The position numbers and the translations under genes are program-made. A stretch of 64,000 nucleotides of DNA from Nymphaea colorata (lineage: Eukaryota > Streptophyta > Magnoliopsida > Nymphaeales > Nymphaeaceae). Numbering within the stretch: position 1 is the stretch's first letter; every line of letters begins with the position of its first letter. The notes below the pieces were generated by a model. The model was not told where the DNA came from. It did not search any database and worked only from the letters and a program-made list of their open reading frames with translations. The DNA is taken from contig NC_045138.2 of assembly GCF_008831285.2 (NCBI RefSeq), positions 35,703,115 through 35,767,114 of the forward strand, written 5' to 3'. Of the stretch, positions 1 through 12,700 are shown one piece after another.

Positions 1-1760
1 GGACCTTCAGCAACGGTTAATTGATCATGAGATTTGTATGGTGTCTGTAATCTCAAGGCTTCTTTACTTCACCTTTTAGTTTGCGGGTAAGTACTAAAAA
101 GTAAAACTACTAAATTGCATCAGGGCTTGTCCTGAATTTAGGGGTTGCGAGGAAGCCAGAAGTCAGCCCGAATTTCGACCTTCAGTTTCAGGAATAGATT
201 GAATAGAAAATCTTAGAAAATTGTCATTGTTGTTTGATTGAATTTTCAGAACTATCCTTAAAACTTTGGACAAGATGAATGCTCGGTGATATCCTCTAAT
301 TAAAAAACAGCTTAATCTTGAACATCAGAGATGAATATGTTCTCTTCCTACTTTCTCCTTACGTTTATCTTGCTCTATTGTGATATAATAAGCTGGCTCA
401 GCAAACACTAGTGAGGGGATTTAGGTGATATTGCCTTCCAAGAGGGGATTTAAGATCTCTGGTCATTTAGAGCATATAATCAGAAATACGTGAGGCTAGA
501 GAGTGTAGGCGTATAATCAACTAAGGAACGAGCTGATATTCGTACATTCGTTTGACTGATTGCAGTAGATGAAATGCAATAAAGGTGTCTAAGTTGGTGC
601 AATGCGGTTCTTAGATTAAAAAATTTGTGCTTGCTGGTTGTCATCTAGCATTCTCACTTTTGAGCAACATTGAAATTGCAGGAAGGAGGAGCCTCTATGA
701 AACCAGTGAGGACAACTTCTTTTCAGCAGTCATGCCAAACTTCAGCATGTCTCAGTAATTTTCTTTCTCTTATACCTGATTGTTTAAGAATACTTATCGA
801 CACTCCCACCCAAATGACAGGCTGAAAAATGATTTTCCATTTTCAGAACCTATTGTCAAACATGCGTTTGCTTTTTATTATTACAGTCACTATTTTCTTC
901 TTGTGTTTTTGTCGTTGTCTTCTCTATGCAAAATTTGGTCATGATATGAGGAATTTTTTTAGGGGTGAAAATATTTTGAGCAATCTTGCAACTCGTGCTT
1001 GTGGTTGGTGCTCACTTTTATTTTGGTGGACTATTCTTTAGCATTGTCACACCCTCACTTCTAAGGGCTCTTTTCTTTCCAAACTTACAGTTGCTTTTGA
1101 AGTATATGTTCCTACCTTGCTGTTATCTTTTTTTGTCAACTGATTAGGCCAACTACTCCAAAGCTTACTTTTGGGGAAAAAAAACCTTTTCGTTCCAACT
1201 ATTTGTGGAACCCTTGTTCACTAAGAAGCCCATATGTACCAAGGACTTGTAGCCTCTAGGCTTTTCCTTTTTTGTAGAGGACCTTATAGGAGAGTGTGAT
1301 GGAGCCTACTCTTTTACATCCCTCCAAAACCCATTACACGGGTCACTCCAGTTTCACAAACACCCTATCTATGGGGAAAAGAGAGACTCCTTATCTGGAC
1401 AATGTATCATTTGATGTCGGCAGTTTTCCAAAAGTTTTTAGCCCTATATTTGTTCAAAAGGACTTTCGTGCACAATGGTATACCTTCTTTTTTTCTTAAG
1501 TATTTTTTTAAGGAGAAGGATGAAGTTTGAAGCTTTTGTTGTCAGTCAACGAGAGGTAAAACTGGAAAGATCCTCGATATGAGCAGTGTGGGAGAATCTG
1601 ATGACACTGAGGAAGTCAAAGATTAGAAAAAGCTATTAGCCTTAGCAATCAAACATCTGCAAGGGTTTAGCAGGAGAATGCTATGAGAATGAAGCCCTAG
1701 CGTCCTGTAAAATCTTGGCAGGTAGCAAAATGAGAGTTGAGGGTGAGCTCGGGGCAAGTG
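1..1760. other. No gene recognised; AT-rich sequence left of the duplicated block
   Basis: Open frames here are short (about 70 codons at most) and show no family motif. A stretch near 682-760 follows a TTGCAG-type acceptor and reads openly for a few dozen codons, so a terminal exon of a gene lying to the left is possible, but I cannot name it. This segment has no second copy elsewhere in the window, unlike the DNA that follows it. Confidence 0.4.
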
Positions 1761-4177
1761 TAGTCGTTCCTCTGGGTCAATACGTGAGAGTACTGAGAAG
1801 GCGCATAGCTGATTTGCGTCTCTCTTGCGAAATCATGTGACCTATGAACTTTTGTCTAGTCGTGGCCTGAAGCCTTCTGAACTCGAGCAAGTAAGTCCGA
1901 GGGGTGTTCTACACCTGGTACCCTAAGGCCAACTGGTCTGGGAGCTGCCGGCCCAAAGCTCGCTACACGGGTTCAGTAGAAAGCCCAATAGGCACGATAT
2001 TGCACAAGACAAAACTACACAACCACCAAAATGGTGGAGCTTCGTAGTAGCCTTTGGGGTGGTGAGGTATTTCCCTCAAAGGTGAAGGGTGGCTCAGTTA
2101 GAAAAAGAAAAAGAAAAAGAAAAAGAGCAAAATCAAAAGAAAAATCTAAAATCAAAAGCAGAAAGAAAAAAAAAAAAGTGCCTGCCAAGAGATGAAAGAC
2201 ATGAAGGCCGAACTCTGAAGTATTGAATGAAAAAATCTTTTTCAGATGGATGATTCTAGGCTAATATTTGTTCCTCTTCTATGACTTTCTATGAAATTGA
2301 GGACGATTCCTCTATGCTCATGTTTTGGAAATGGAAAGAAATCCCTTGAAGAGACTGGACAACATTGGTGCGAGATGAATCCAGACACTTAATGAATACT
2401 TCTGGTAAATGAAGGCCATATCTCCTGCACACTACGAGCACTCAAAGCCTATAGGGCAAAGAATTGAAAATTTTTTGAGCTATTTTAAAGACAAATCTTT
2501 GCAAAGGAAAACTTGACATCTTTTGCTACATTTGTGGCTCCTGGTTATTGGAGAAATCTAGTTCCCTTAGGACTTGATGGATGCAGCCCTTTCATTTCCT
2601 TCTATGCTAGTCCATTCACAGAATGGATGAAACATCTCAAAATTAGTCTACTCATGCTAAGTGTGATGTCTTCCCCCGCTGTTCCCTAGATTTACCTCTT
2701 GCGCTTTCCCTCTAAATTTGATCTCCAACTCTATTTTCAGCTAAGCTTCAACTTCTTCCCTCCTGCTGTATGTTGGAATCCCAGCCATGGAGTTGTCCCC
2801 TTAGGTCCTGTTTTTAGTGTCGCCCATCTTTAAACCCTAATTTTACTAGTTGTTTTCTAAACTAGGTTAACTCATGTTTTAATCTTATTTAAAATCTAGC
2901 CTTCGGCCTTTGTTTTCAAATTTCATGCGTCATGTAGATCTGGCCATCTAGGCTCCACGCATGCATGGATCCAATAATGTAAAGGTTTTTAAAGTATATT
3001 TTACATATTCTTAAAACACTAAGGTGGGTTTGTGGTACTTGCCAGGTCTTGTGATCTATTTTGTTATATAAGGTTAATAACTACATATGGTGTTGTTTGA
3101 TGAATTTGTGGAGATTGATGAATTTGTTTAAGTGCTACTTGAGCATTTAGTGAAACAGCAGAGCACTCGCTGTCTTTTTTGTGCATGTACTTTGCAAAAA
3201 TATACTTCTCAGTCTTATGAAGCAACAAGGCCCAAGTATCATGTACAACTAAAGCTGTTATGCACATTTAGTTGCTTTTCAACTCGCATCGGTTACTTCT
3301 TTCATTTTGTTTTCAGGATTGTTTTTCCTGCCATGAAGTTTCATCAAATCTTGGAATATCAATTATTTATTCTTCAAGATAGCGGAAAATGTAGCATGAA
3401 GTCCTTGAGTTGGTTGGAATTTTTCTAAACATGGTTGTTGTATTTCATCCGTTGATTGTTCATAATAGCAGTTATGAGTCACGTGTTTCCTCATTTTTTA
3501 CTTTTAACATCTAAAAGTGGTGAGATCTTTTTTGCAAATGCCACAGGGTATCATAAGTCATCATCGTTCTTCAGTTTCGTTTTTAATTTGTCTCTATTTT
3601 TCCTTAAGATCGAATGGCACTACTCTATTTTATTGTCTTAAATTTTCCACTCTCATTGCATGGCCTTGTGAGGTGCCTGCTTTAAGTGGAATAACAAGTT
3701 CTTCTTCAATACGAGAAGCTCAAAACGGAGTTACCATTCCAATGAATCTTTAGTTGCAGGCAATGTGATTTTTTAGTGGCTTGAACTTGACATTTGAAAT
3801 AGGTGGCATTCTTGTCTTGAGGGCTGAAGGTCGTGGGAGGGCCTCATGTACCTGCCATATTCCATTGCTGTTGAAAGCTATGAATTTGGGCCTATAGGTG
3901 ATTGTGATTAGTATTTTCAATTTAGGTTATCATGTATCTTTTAGGGACCTAGTATGAGGGAGCTAACCAAAAGACCTCTGAAACATTCTGATTGAATCTC
4001 CACAAATTGAAAGCACGTTCCTTTTCACAATCTAGTTTTTAACTAAAGAGGCACAAACGTGTTCAAATTTTTTGAATGGATCCTGGATAATTGAACAAAC
4101 ACAGGTCCTTATGCTGCTGTAAAACTGTGGGTGCTAACTAAACAAAATGCTGGTTTCTTTGGCAATATTTTCTGTAG

Positions 4178-6634
4178 ATTCTGTATTATAAATTTTTGCT
4201 GCACAACTTATTGTTGGAAAGTGTCAATGTCCAAGGATGTCATGCACGATCTACTGTCAACACCATCTATTTCTACTAGCACACCTGACATAGAAATTTC
4301 AAGTCTTGTGGAGTGTTGTAGCACCATTCAGAAAGCAGAAGTGTATAAGATGTAAGTGCTTAAGATATCTCATGGATCTTGCCTTTCTCATGTCTTCTGC
4401 ACACTAATTGTTGGTTAACCAAGTTATTGCTGCTAACGTAAAATTCTCATTTTGTTGTTTCCACTTTCTTTTACAAATCCATTGCATTTATTTGATATCC
4501 TTAGTGTCATTTCTTGTACTTTGAGCTCCCATGCTGGTCCTAATGTCCCTTCTTGTACTTTGAGCTATCATGTTGGTCCCGTTGTCGCCTACTGTACCTG
4601 GAAAGAGGAGAGTACCACTTCCACCTTTTATGGCAGGAGTAAGAAAGTTACTCTGAAAATAACTCCATGAGGACTGCATTTTTAGCCAAATTCTCTCTTT
4701 CTTTCTTGTTACATCTCTTCTCTATCCAGGTAAAGAAAATATCTGTACAAACTTCAAATTGTCTGAGATAAGCCTATGATGCTGATCCAAATTCTGCCCA
4801 TAGCTGCAGTTTGCACTTTACACTCTAAAAGTCTATGAAACTAGGACTGCTACTAGTGTGAACAAGCGGATCTCAAGGAAGTGCACATCCATTTTAAACA
4901 TTGCATTTAGTTCCCCTTTTGCTGATTTAGTTTCACAATAGGATCAATAGAATGCCTTTTCTCCTTGATATGCTAGGTCCTCTCAATGTACTTTTTTGGT
5001 TGTTCACTTGAATGTTGAAAAACGAGGCCATTACTGTGCTCATATGAAATTCTCAAAATTTTGGAAATTTTTGAACTTCGGTGGTGGGTTAAGGTAGCAT
5101 GTTGATAATTGTTTCTAGATTTGTGTATCATTCTTTAGGTAAACAGTGGCTCGCCTATTAATATTGTTTTTATCTTCAGTGTTCTCCCTAATTAAAATTC
5201 AAATGTATTAGTAACGCTCGTTGTATCTGGTTTTCTTGATGTATCAAACTCATAAACTGATTTTGTAATCAACCATTCTCTCATAAGTCTCCTTTTGCTA
5301 GGTTGAATTTCCTATTCAGGATGCTGTTAAATTATACTCAGAGAAACTAAAATTGATCAGCCTTGGTGAATCTCTCATTCTTTTGGCTTTATTTTCAAAT
5401 TTTGTGTTTGTTGGTAGCATGTCAGCTTGGCCAGGTGACTTGTATGCTTGCTCTGCCGAAGGCATGCTGAGTTTAGCTCTTCAAACTCCGGTGAAGTTTA
5501 TTGCTTTCAATAATTAAAGGAAAAGGAAAAATGCCAATATTGCTAATACGAAGTCTTGCATGTCTCATCTAGATTTTGGCTGGTGTCCTAATTATCTAAA
5601 TGCCCTGGCTGTGGTGAAGTCCAGATGAAGAAGCATGGTGATCCAGACGTCAATTACCATACCTAGAGCTATGGATTGTTTTTAGTTAGGGGCATATGTA
5701 TTGTTCACATTTTTTGAATGCCAAATGCCCTTTGATTTATTGGTTATATTTGGTCATATTTAAGGATATGCTCACATTTGTTGTTAAAAGGGCTCGTCTT
5801 TCTTTCTGGCACAAGTTTGAACGAAAATCGAAGCCTGGATCTTCCTAGGAGCAGTGACGAAACCCTTTACAGTGCACACCTATAAAATCTGCTTGTGCAA
5901 GAAACGACATCCATGGAGCTTCAAATGTGGTGTTATGCTGGATAGCCAAGGCCCACTCCCGTTTCCACTGTAACAACCGCCCTGGGTCTAAACGTTGCTG
6001 GGCTTTGCTAAGTGATACAACTAAAAACAGGCCAAAAGCAAACAACAAATTAAGTTAAATAATTGATCTGCTTATGAAATTAAAATTACATACTTCAATG
6101 TCTAAAGCTTTGAGGGCAAAAAGAAAGAGCCTGAGGTTACTGCTGTTGAAGTTGTTTTCTTGTGTAGAAAGGGAAAAAAAATCAGCCTATATGTGGCGGT
6201 GGATGGGCATGATAAGAAACATTGCATTTTCTATCCTTCATCGCCAACGAATTCCTATATTCATCGATAGCCCCTCCATGTGAGTGTCATTGAAGTTAGA
6301 ACTCTAGTTACTTTTCTTGTGAATATCTTGTGGATAATAAAATTAAATATTTGAATCAGTATATTTCCAGTTCACACACAACCACACGTGCAGTCATGCA
6401 CGTTGCTCTAATTATCTTCTCCAATGCTTCTTTCCAAGACTTCAAATGAGGAGAGGTTTCAGGATGCCAGGTTTTTTGCATGCTTTCTACTTCTTCATGA
6501 ACTTAAAAAAATTGCTTTTTGCAGGGAGTTGAGCGTTATTGATCATCTTGAGGAGGTCTTATCATTTATTAGTTTATCATTGACCAGCCATCCTGAAGTC
6601 AGCCGATCCCCTCCTGGGATTGCACCTTTTTCAG
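4178..6634 (+). pseudogene. Exon-like fragments of an unrecognised gene (copy A)
   Basis: Three stretches look like exons. The first, 4178-4351, follows a TTTTCTGTAG acceptor, is open and ends at a GTAAGT donor; its best part contains the string LLSTPSISTSTPDIEIS. The second, 5302-5365, lies between TTTTGCTAG and a GTGAAT donor and reads EFPIQDAVKLYSEKLK. The third, 6525-6634, lies between TTTTTGCAG and GTAAAT and contains SLTSHPEVSRSPPGIAPFS. A preceding stretch ending at 6468 joins the third in phase. No complete gene can be assembled and I do not recognise the protein. Copy A also carries single-base losses relative to copy B that break frames nearby. It could be a decayed gene or an unannotated one with poor sequence. 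Confidence 0.4.
4511..4588. repeat. Short tandem duplication, ~40-bp unit x2
   Basis: The string CTTGTACTTTGAGCT, followed by a similar 20 bp containing TGGTCC, occurs twice about 40 bp apart. The same pair is present in copy B near 12431-12508. Confidence 0.6.
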
Positions 6635-6660
6635 GTAAATATTCTATCCAAAACAGATAC
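5150..6660 (+). repeat. Internal sub-repeat A1, paralogous to 7486-9540
   Basis: From the words CGCCTATTAATATTG onward this segment matches 7486-9540 along its length with perhaps 10% divergence, well above the A/B difference, so this internal duplication is older than the A/B pair. Relative to the later copy, A1 lacks two blocks, one before CTGGCTGTGGTG (near 5605) and one just after GATGAAGAAGCA (near 5633). The second missing block is flanked by the microhomology GCA. The corresponding pair in copy B is about 13070-14590 and 15415-17440. Confidence 0.75.
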
Positions 6661-8144
6661 ATATTGGATAATACTCACTTGTGTGGTTTCCACTTCTGAG
6701 TTCAGTTATTATAGGACTTAATGGACATGTATGTGCTTGTCGTGTAACTATTGTCTTTTTGCTGCTTGGGACTAATAATGCTCATCTTACTGTACTTCCC
6801 ACTCGTTTTTCTTCATTTAATTTGAATGAAAAGCATGGTAATGCTATAAATCAATTATTTGATGCTACATAAGAGTCTGTACGTAAACACATCATATGTA
6901 GTAAACTAATTATTAGGTATTGATGCCAAATAAAAGCAAAAACCTTCAACACTTCAAGACAGAAAACAAAAAGCAACAACTGAATCAAATAAGCCCCGAT
7001 GCAAACTGCTGGGAGAGTCAGCAACAAAAATGAAAAGCAAAGAAAAAAAAAAGATAAAACAACAAAGCAAAAAGAGGAGGAGGGACAACATAGGCTGGAT
7101 GAGAGAAGTATAATGCAGGTTGCAAGTGGATTCGCTACAATCCAATATTGTTGTCACGCCATAGAATAGGAGGTGTGGATGACAAAACCCCATGATCTTT
7201 GAGATGTGATTCCAACAGTTGTTGCACAGTCTTCGTCTTCTTGTTTCTTCTCTCTCCAAAATAAGCGAATAAAGGGGAAGAAGAAAAAGAAGAGGAGGAG
7301 GAAATATACTCCCCTCACGTAAAAACCAATTAGTAATGCTTTCTATGGTGATACTTGTGCTTTCTTAATGCACCAAATGGTCCTCACTGCTGGTGTTAAT
7401 AATTTTGATTGTTGCTTGTGGTTTAAATTTAAGGCACATTTGCAACATGGAAATCTTGTGTCCAATGCTTTCATATCTGCATTTGTATCGCCTATTAATA
7501 TTGTCTTATCTTCCGGTGTTCTCCGAAATTTAAAATTCAAATGTATTAGTAATGCTCTTTGTATCTGGTTTCCGTGATGTATCAACTATCAAGTATCAAC
7601 TCAGAAACTGATTTGTAATCGACATTCCTCTCATAAGTCTCCTTTTGCTAGGTGAATTTCTTATTGGGGATGCTGTTAAATTATACTCAGAGAATCTAAA
7701 ATTGATCAGCCTAGGTGAATCTCTCATTCTTTTGGCTTTATTTCAAATTTTGTGTTCATAGGTAGCATGCTCTGAATACATAGTAGTGTTCAGGCTTGGC
7801 CATGTGACTTATATGCTTGCTCTGCCGAAGGCATGCTTGAATTAGCTCATCAAACTCCGGTGAAGTTTTCTTGCTTTCATAATTAAAGGAAAAGGAAAAT
7901 ATTCCATATTTCTAATCTAGCATGTCTCGTCTAGTTTTGGCTAGTGTCCTAATTATCTAAATGCCCCTCATATTCTATCTCAGGGTGATGTACTTTAATC
8001 TGTCCATGTAATTTTTAACTCATGATCAACCGATGCCAATCAGAACCAGCTTATTGAATTGCGCAACAGAGATCCAGTTTAACTTCTTGATAAGGTTAAT
8101 TTCTCTCCAGTTTCTTTGCAGATATAAATAATTATGTTTCTTGC

Positions 8145-8341
8145 CATTCTTAATCTCGTTGATTTTTTTTCTTATTAAAGTAACCTGTTTCTTTCTGTTC
8201 TATTTTAAATTCTTCATTCATTTTCTTTCCCCCACCTGTGTCATTCTTAATCTCGTTGATTTTTTTTTCTTATTAAAGTGACCTTGTTTCTTTCTGGTCT
8301 ATTTTAAATTCTTCATTCATTTTCTTTCCCCCTCCTGTGGC
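8145..8341. repeat. 97-bp tandem duplication
   Basis: A unit beginning CATTCTTAATCTCGTTGATT and ending in a CCCCC-CTGTG stretch occurs twice in tandem with only a few differences. Copy B carries the same pair at about 16088-16280. Confidence 0.85.
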
Positions 8342-8689
8342 GGGTTGCTGCTGATTTGCTTGGGAGCACATCAGGAAACTTATTGAAGAAAAAGTTGCAG
8401 CTGCGCTGGCTGTGGTGAAGTCCAGATGAAGAAGCAAGTAGGTTCATTGTGCTTGCTGCATGTAACTTAGTTCCTTAGTATATGAAGGCACCCTTTATTA
8501 TTCCACATGGCATATGTATATGTGCATAACTGCATATGTGAATCTGATAGCTGTTCCAGCTTGTATGGATGAGTACATGCCGAGATTATTGTTTATTGCA
8601 TAGTGTTCATGCTTATTATATAAATCTTTTTCTGCTTTCATAAATAATAGGAAGGAGGTCCAAAACTTTGCATCTCTTAAGAAGAAAGA

Positions 8690-8790
8690 AGATGGCAGCA
8701 GTTGATAGCTAGGCATAATTCATGTGTCTTTATGATGAAGATGGCAGCAGTTGATAGCTAGACATAATTCATGTGTCTTTCTGATGCAGT
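8690..8790. repeat. ~50-bp tandem duplication
   Basis: The unit GATGGCAGCAGTTGATAGCT plus about 30 further bases occurs twice in direct succession. The same duplication is present in copy B at about 16627-16725. Confidence 0.85.
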
Positions 8791-9563
8791 GAGTCTGAAG
8801 TATTTACGATATTAACAAGTTTATCATGTCCTTTTAAAGTGGCAAATTTTAAAACGGCATGGTGGTCCAGACGTCAATTACAATACCTAGAGCTATGGAT
8901 TGTTTTTAGTTAAGGACATATGTATTGGTCTATTTTTTGAATACCAGATGCCATTTGATTTATTTATATTTTGGTCACATTTAAAGATATTCTCACATTT
9001 GAAGCCTGGGATCTTTCTAGGAGCAGTGACAAAACCCTTTACAGTGCACACCTATAAAATCTGCTTGTGCAAGAAACGACATCCATGGAGTTTCAAATGT
9101 GGTGTTCTGCTGATAGCCAAGGCCCACTCCCGTTTCCACTGTGACAACCGCCTTGGGTATAAATGTTGCTGGGTTTTGCTAAGTGATACACCTAAAAACA
9201 GGCCAAAAGCGAACAACAAATTAAGTTAAATAATTGATCTGCTTATGAAATTCCAGTTCACACACAACCACACGTGCAGTCATGCACATTGCTCTAATTA
9301 CCTTCTCCATGCTTCTTTCCAAGACTTCAAATGAAGAAGAGAGGTTTCCAGGATACCAGGTTTTTTGCATGCTTTCTGCTTCTTAATGATCCTAAAAAAA
9401 TTGCTTTTGCAGGGATTGAGCTTTATTGATCATCTTGAGGAGGTCTTATGATTTGTTAGTTTATCATTGACCAGCCATACTGAAGTCAGCCGATTCCCTT
9501 TGGGATTGCACCTTTTAGGTAAATATTCTATCAAAAACACATATATATTTGATATGGGTGTTT

Positions 9564-9592
9564 ACATGTGTGTGTGTGTGTGTGTTTGTGTT
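9564..9592. repeat. (TG)n microsatellite next to the gap
   Basis: An imperfect TG repeat interrupted by TTTG ends about 13 bp before the N run. It may have contributed to the assembly break. Confidence 0.85.
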
Positions 9593-9605
9593 TGTGCCTT
9601 GGTCA

Positions 9606-9705
9606 NNNNNNNNNNNNNNNNNNNNNNNNNNNNNNNNNNNNNNNNNNNNNNNNNNNNNNNNNNNNNNNNNNNNNNNNNNNNNNNNNNNNNNNNNNNNNNN
9701 NNNNN
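9606..9705. other. Assembly gap, exactly 100 N
   Basis: The run of N is exactly 100 bases, the conventional placeholder for a gap of unknown size. Open reading frames drawn across it are meaningless. Confidence 0.99.
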
Positions 9706-12700
9706 TAGTCGTTCCTCTGGGTCAATACGTAGAGATTACTGAAAGGCGCATAGCTGATTTGCGTCTCTCTTGCGAATCATGACCTATGAACTTTTGTCTA
9801 GTCGTGGCCTGAAAGCCTTCTGAACTCGAGCAAGTAAGTCCGAGGGGTGTTCTACACCTGGTACCCTAAGGCCAACTGGTCTGGGAGCTGCCGGCCCAAA
9901 GCTCGCTACACGGGTTCAGTAGAAAGCCCAATAGGCACGATATTGCACAAGACAAAACTACACAACCACCAAAATGGTGGAGCTTCGTAGTAGCCTTGGG
10001 GTGGTGAGGTATTTCCTCAAAGGTGAAGGGTGGCTCAGTTAGAAAAGAAAAAGAAAAAGAAAGAGCAAAATCAAAAGAAAATCTAAAATCAAAGCAGAAA
10101 GAAAAAAAAAAAGTGCCTGCAAGAATGAAAGACATGAAGGCCGAACTCTGAAGTATTGAATGAAAAATCTTTTTCAGATGGATGATTCTAGGCTAATATT
10201 TGTTCCTCTTCTATGACTTTCTATGAAATTGAGGACGATTCCTCTATGCTCATGTTTTGGAAATGGAAAGAAATCCCTTGAAGAGACTGGACAACATTGG
10301 TGCGAGATGAATCCAGACACTTAATGAATACTTCTGGTAAATGAAGGCCATATCTCCTGCACACTACGAGCACTCAAAGCCTATAGGGCAAAGAATTGAA
10401 AATTTTTTGAGCTATTTTAAAGACAAATCTTTGCAAAGGAAAACTTGACATCTTTTGCTACATTTGTGGCTCCTGGTTATTGGAGAAATCTAGTTCCCTT
10501 AGGACTTGATGGATGCAGCCCTTTCATTTCCTTCTATGCTAGTCCATTCACAGAATGGATGAAACATCTCAAAATTAGTCTACTCATGCTAAGTGTGATG
10601 TCTTCCCCCGCTGTTCCCTAGATTTACCTCTTGCGCTTTCCCTCTAAATTTGATCTCCAACTCTATTTTCAGCTAAGCTTCAACTTCTTCCCTCCTGCTG
10701 TATGTTGGAATCCCAGCCATGGAGTTGTCCCTTAGGTCCTGTTTTTAGTGTCGCCCATCTTTAACCCTAATTTTACTAGTTGTTTTCTAAACTAGGTTAA
10801 CTCATGTTTAATCTTATTTAAAATCTAGCCTCGGCCTTTGTTTTCAAATTTCATGCGTCATGTAGATCTGGCCATCTAGGCTCCACGCATGCATGGATCC
10901 AATAATGTAAAGGTTTTTAAAGTATATTTTACATATTCTTAAAACACTAAGGTGGGTTTGTGGTACTTGCCAGGTCTTGTGATCTATTTTGTTATATAAG
11001 GTTAATAACTACATATGGTGTTGTTTGATGAATTTGTGGAGATTGATGAATTTGTTTAAGTGCTACTTGAGCATTTAGTGAAACAGCAGAGCACTCGCTG
11101 TCTTTTTTGTGCATGTACTTTGCAAAAATATACTTCTCAGTCTTATGAAGCAACAAGGCCCAAGTATCATGTACAACTAAAGCTGTTATGCACATTTAGT
11201 TGCTTTTCAACTCGCATCGGTTACTTCTTTCATTTTGTTTTCAGGATTGTTTTTCCTGCATGAAGTTTCATCAAATCTTGGAATATCAATTATTTATTCT
11301 TCAAGATAGCGGAAATGTAGCATGAAGTCCTTGAGTTGGTTGGAATTTTTCTAAACATGGTTGTTGTATTTCATCCGTTGATTGTTCATAATAGCAGTTA
11401 TGAGTCACGTGTTTCCTCATTTTTTACTTTTAACATCTAAAAGTGGTGAGATCTTTTTTGCAAATGCCACAGGGTATCATAAGTCATCATCGTTCTTCAG
11501 TTTCGTTTTTAATTTGTCTCTATTTTCCTTAAGATCGAATGGCACTACTCTATTTTATTGTCTTAATTTTCACTCTCATTGCATGGCCTTGTGAGGTGCC
11601 TGCTTTAAGTGGAATAACAAGTTCTTCTTCAATACGAGAAGCTCAAAACGGAGTTACCATTCCAATGAATCTTTAGTTGCAGGCAATGTGATTTTTTAGT
11701 GGCTTGAACTTGACATTGAAATAGGTGGCATTCTTGTCTTGAGGGCTGAAGGTCGTGGGAGGGCCTCATGTACCTGCCATATTCCATTGCTGTTGAAAGC
11801 TATGAATTTGGGCCTATAGGTGATTGTGATTAGTATTTTCAATTTAGGTTATCATGTATCTTTTAGGGACCTAGTATGAGGAGCTAACCAAAAGACCTCT
11901 GAAACATTCTGATTGAATCTCCACAAATTGAAAGCACGTTCCTTTTCACAATCTAGTTTTAACTAAAGAGGCACAAACGTGTTCAAATTTTTTGAATGGA
12001 TCCTGGATAATTGAACAAACACAGGTCCTTATGCTGCTGTAAAACTGTGGGTGCTAACTAAACAAAATGCTGGTTTCTTTGGCAATATTTTCTGTAGATT
12101 CTGTATTATAAATTTTTGCTGCACAACTTATTGTTGGAAAGTGTCAATGTCCAAGGATGTCATGCACGATCTACTGTCAACACCATCTATTTCTACTAGC
12201 ACACCTGACATAGAAATTTCAAGTCTTGTGGAGTGTTGTAGCACCATTCAGAAAGCAGAAGTGTATAAGATGTAAGTGCTTAAGATATCTCATGGATCTT
12301 GCCTTTCTCATGTCTTCTGCACACTAATTGTTGGTTAACCAAGTTATTGCTGCTAACGTAAAATTCTCATTTTGTTGTTTCCACTTTCTTTTACAAATCC
12401 ATTGCATTTATTTGATATCCTTAGTGTCATTTCTTGTACTTTGAGCTCCCATGCTGGTCCTAATGTCCCTTCTTGTACTTTGAGCTATCATGTTGGTCCC
12501 GTTGTCGCCTACTGTACCTGGAAAGAGGAGAGTACCACTTCCACCTTTTATGGCAGGAGTAAGAAAGTTACTCTGAAATAACTCCATGAGGACTGCATTT
12601 TTAGCCAAATTCTCTCTTTCTTTCTTGTTACATCTCTTCTCTATCCAGGTAAAGAAAATATCTGTACAAACTTCAAATTGTCTGAGATAAGCCTATGATG

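Larger units (their letters stand above)
7486..9540 (+). repeat. Internal sub-repeat A2, longer paralogue of 5150-6660
   Basis: This is the second member of the older internal duplication. It keeps about 850 bp that A1 lacks, including two exon-like scraps: one near 8047-8078 (NQLIEL followed by a broken frame) and one near 8365-8425 reading HIRKLIEEKVAAALAVVK. Both are clearer in copy B (15985-16016 and 16310-16370). I do not recognise the protein. Confidence 0.7.
1761..9605 (+). repeat. Copy A of a ~7.75-kb direct repeat (left contig end)
   Basis: Sequence from 1761 to about 9495 matches 9706 to 17440 almost base for base, with an offset drifting between about 7920 and 7945 bp. Differences are mainly single-base indels in short homopolymers plus a few substitutions. 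Copy B is the shorter copy in the first ~3 kb and copy A is the shorter one in the last ~4 kb, so each copy loses bases toward the N gap. The last ~105 bp before the gap do not match the DNA after 17440. The block contains exon-like fragments, a GC-rich segment (about 1740-2110) followed by an A-rich run, and nested smaller duplications. It may be a real duplication, but unmerged contig ends or two haplotypes fit the error pattern better. Confidence 0.9.

Noticed and set aside
5845-6048. Minus-strand 67-residue frame repeated at 13770 and 16953
   Set aside because: It recurs because the DNA is duplicated. The third copy diverges without a protein-like substitution pattern, and there is no motif, start context or splice structure.
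9467-9782. Open frames running across the N gap
   Set aside because: They exist only because N codons are read through. The gap is an assembly placeholder.
10992-11263. Overlapping short frames on both strands, identical to 3064-3267
   Set aside because: Identity is explained by the block duplication. No domain, and both strands are open by chance.
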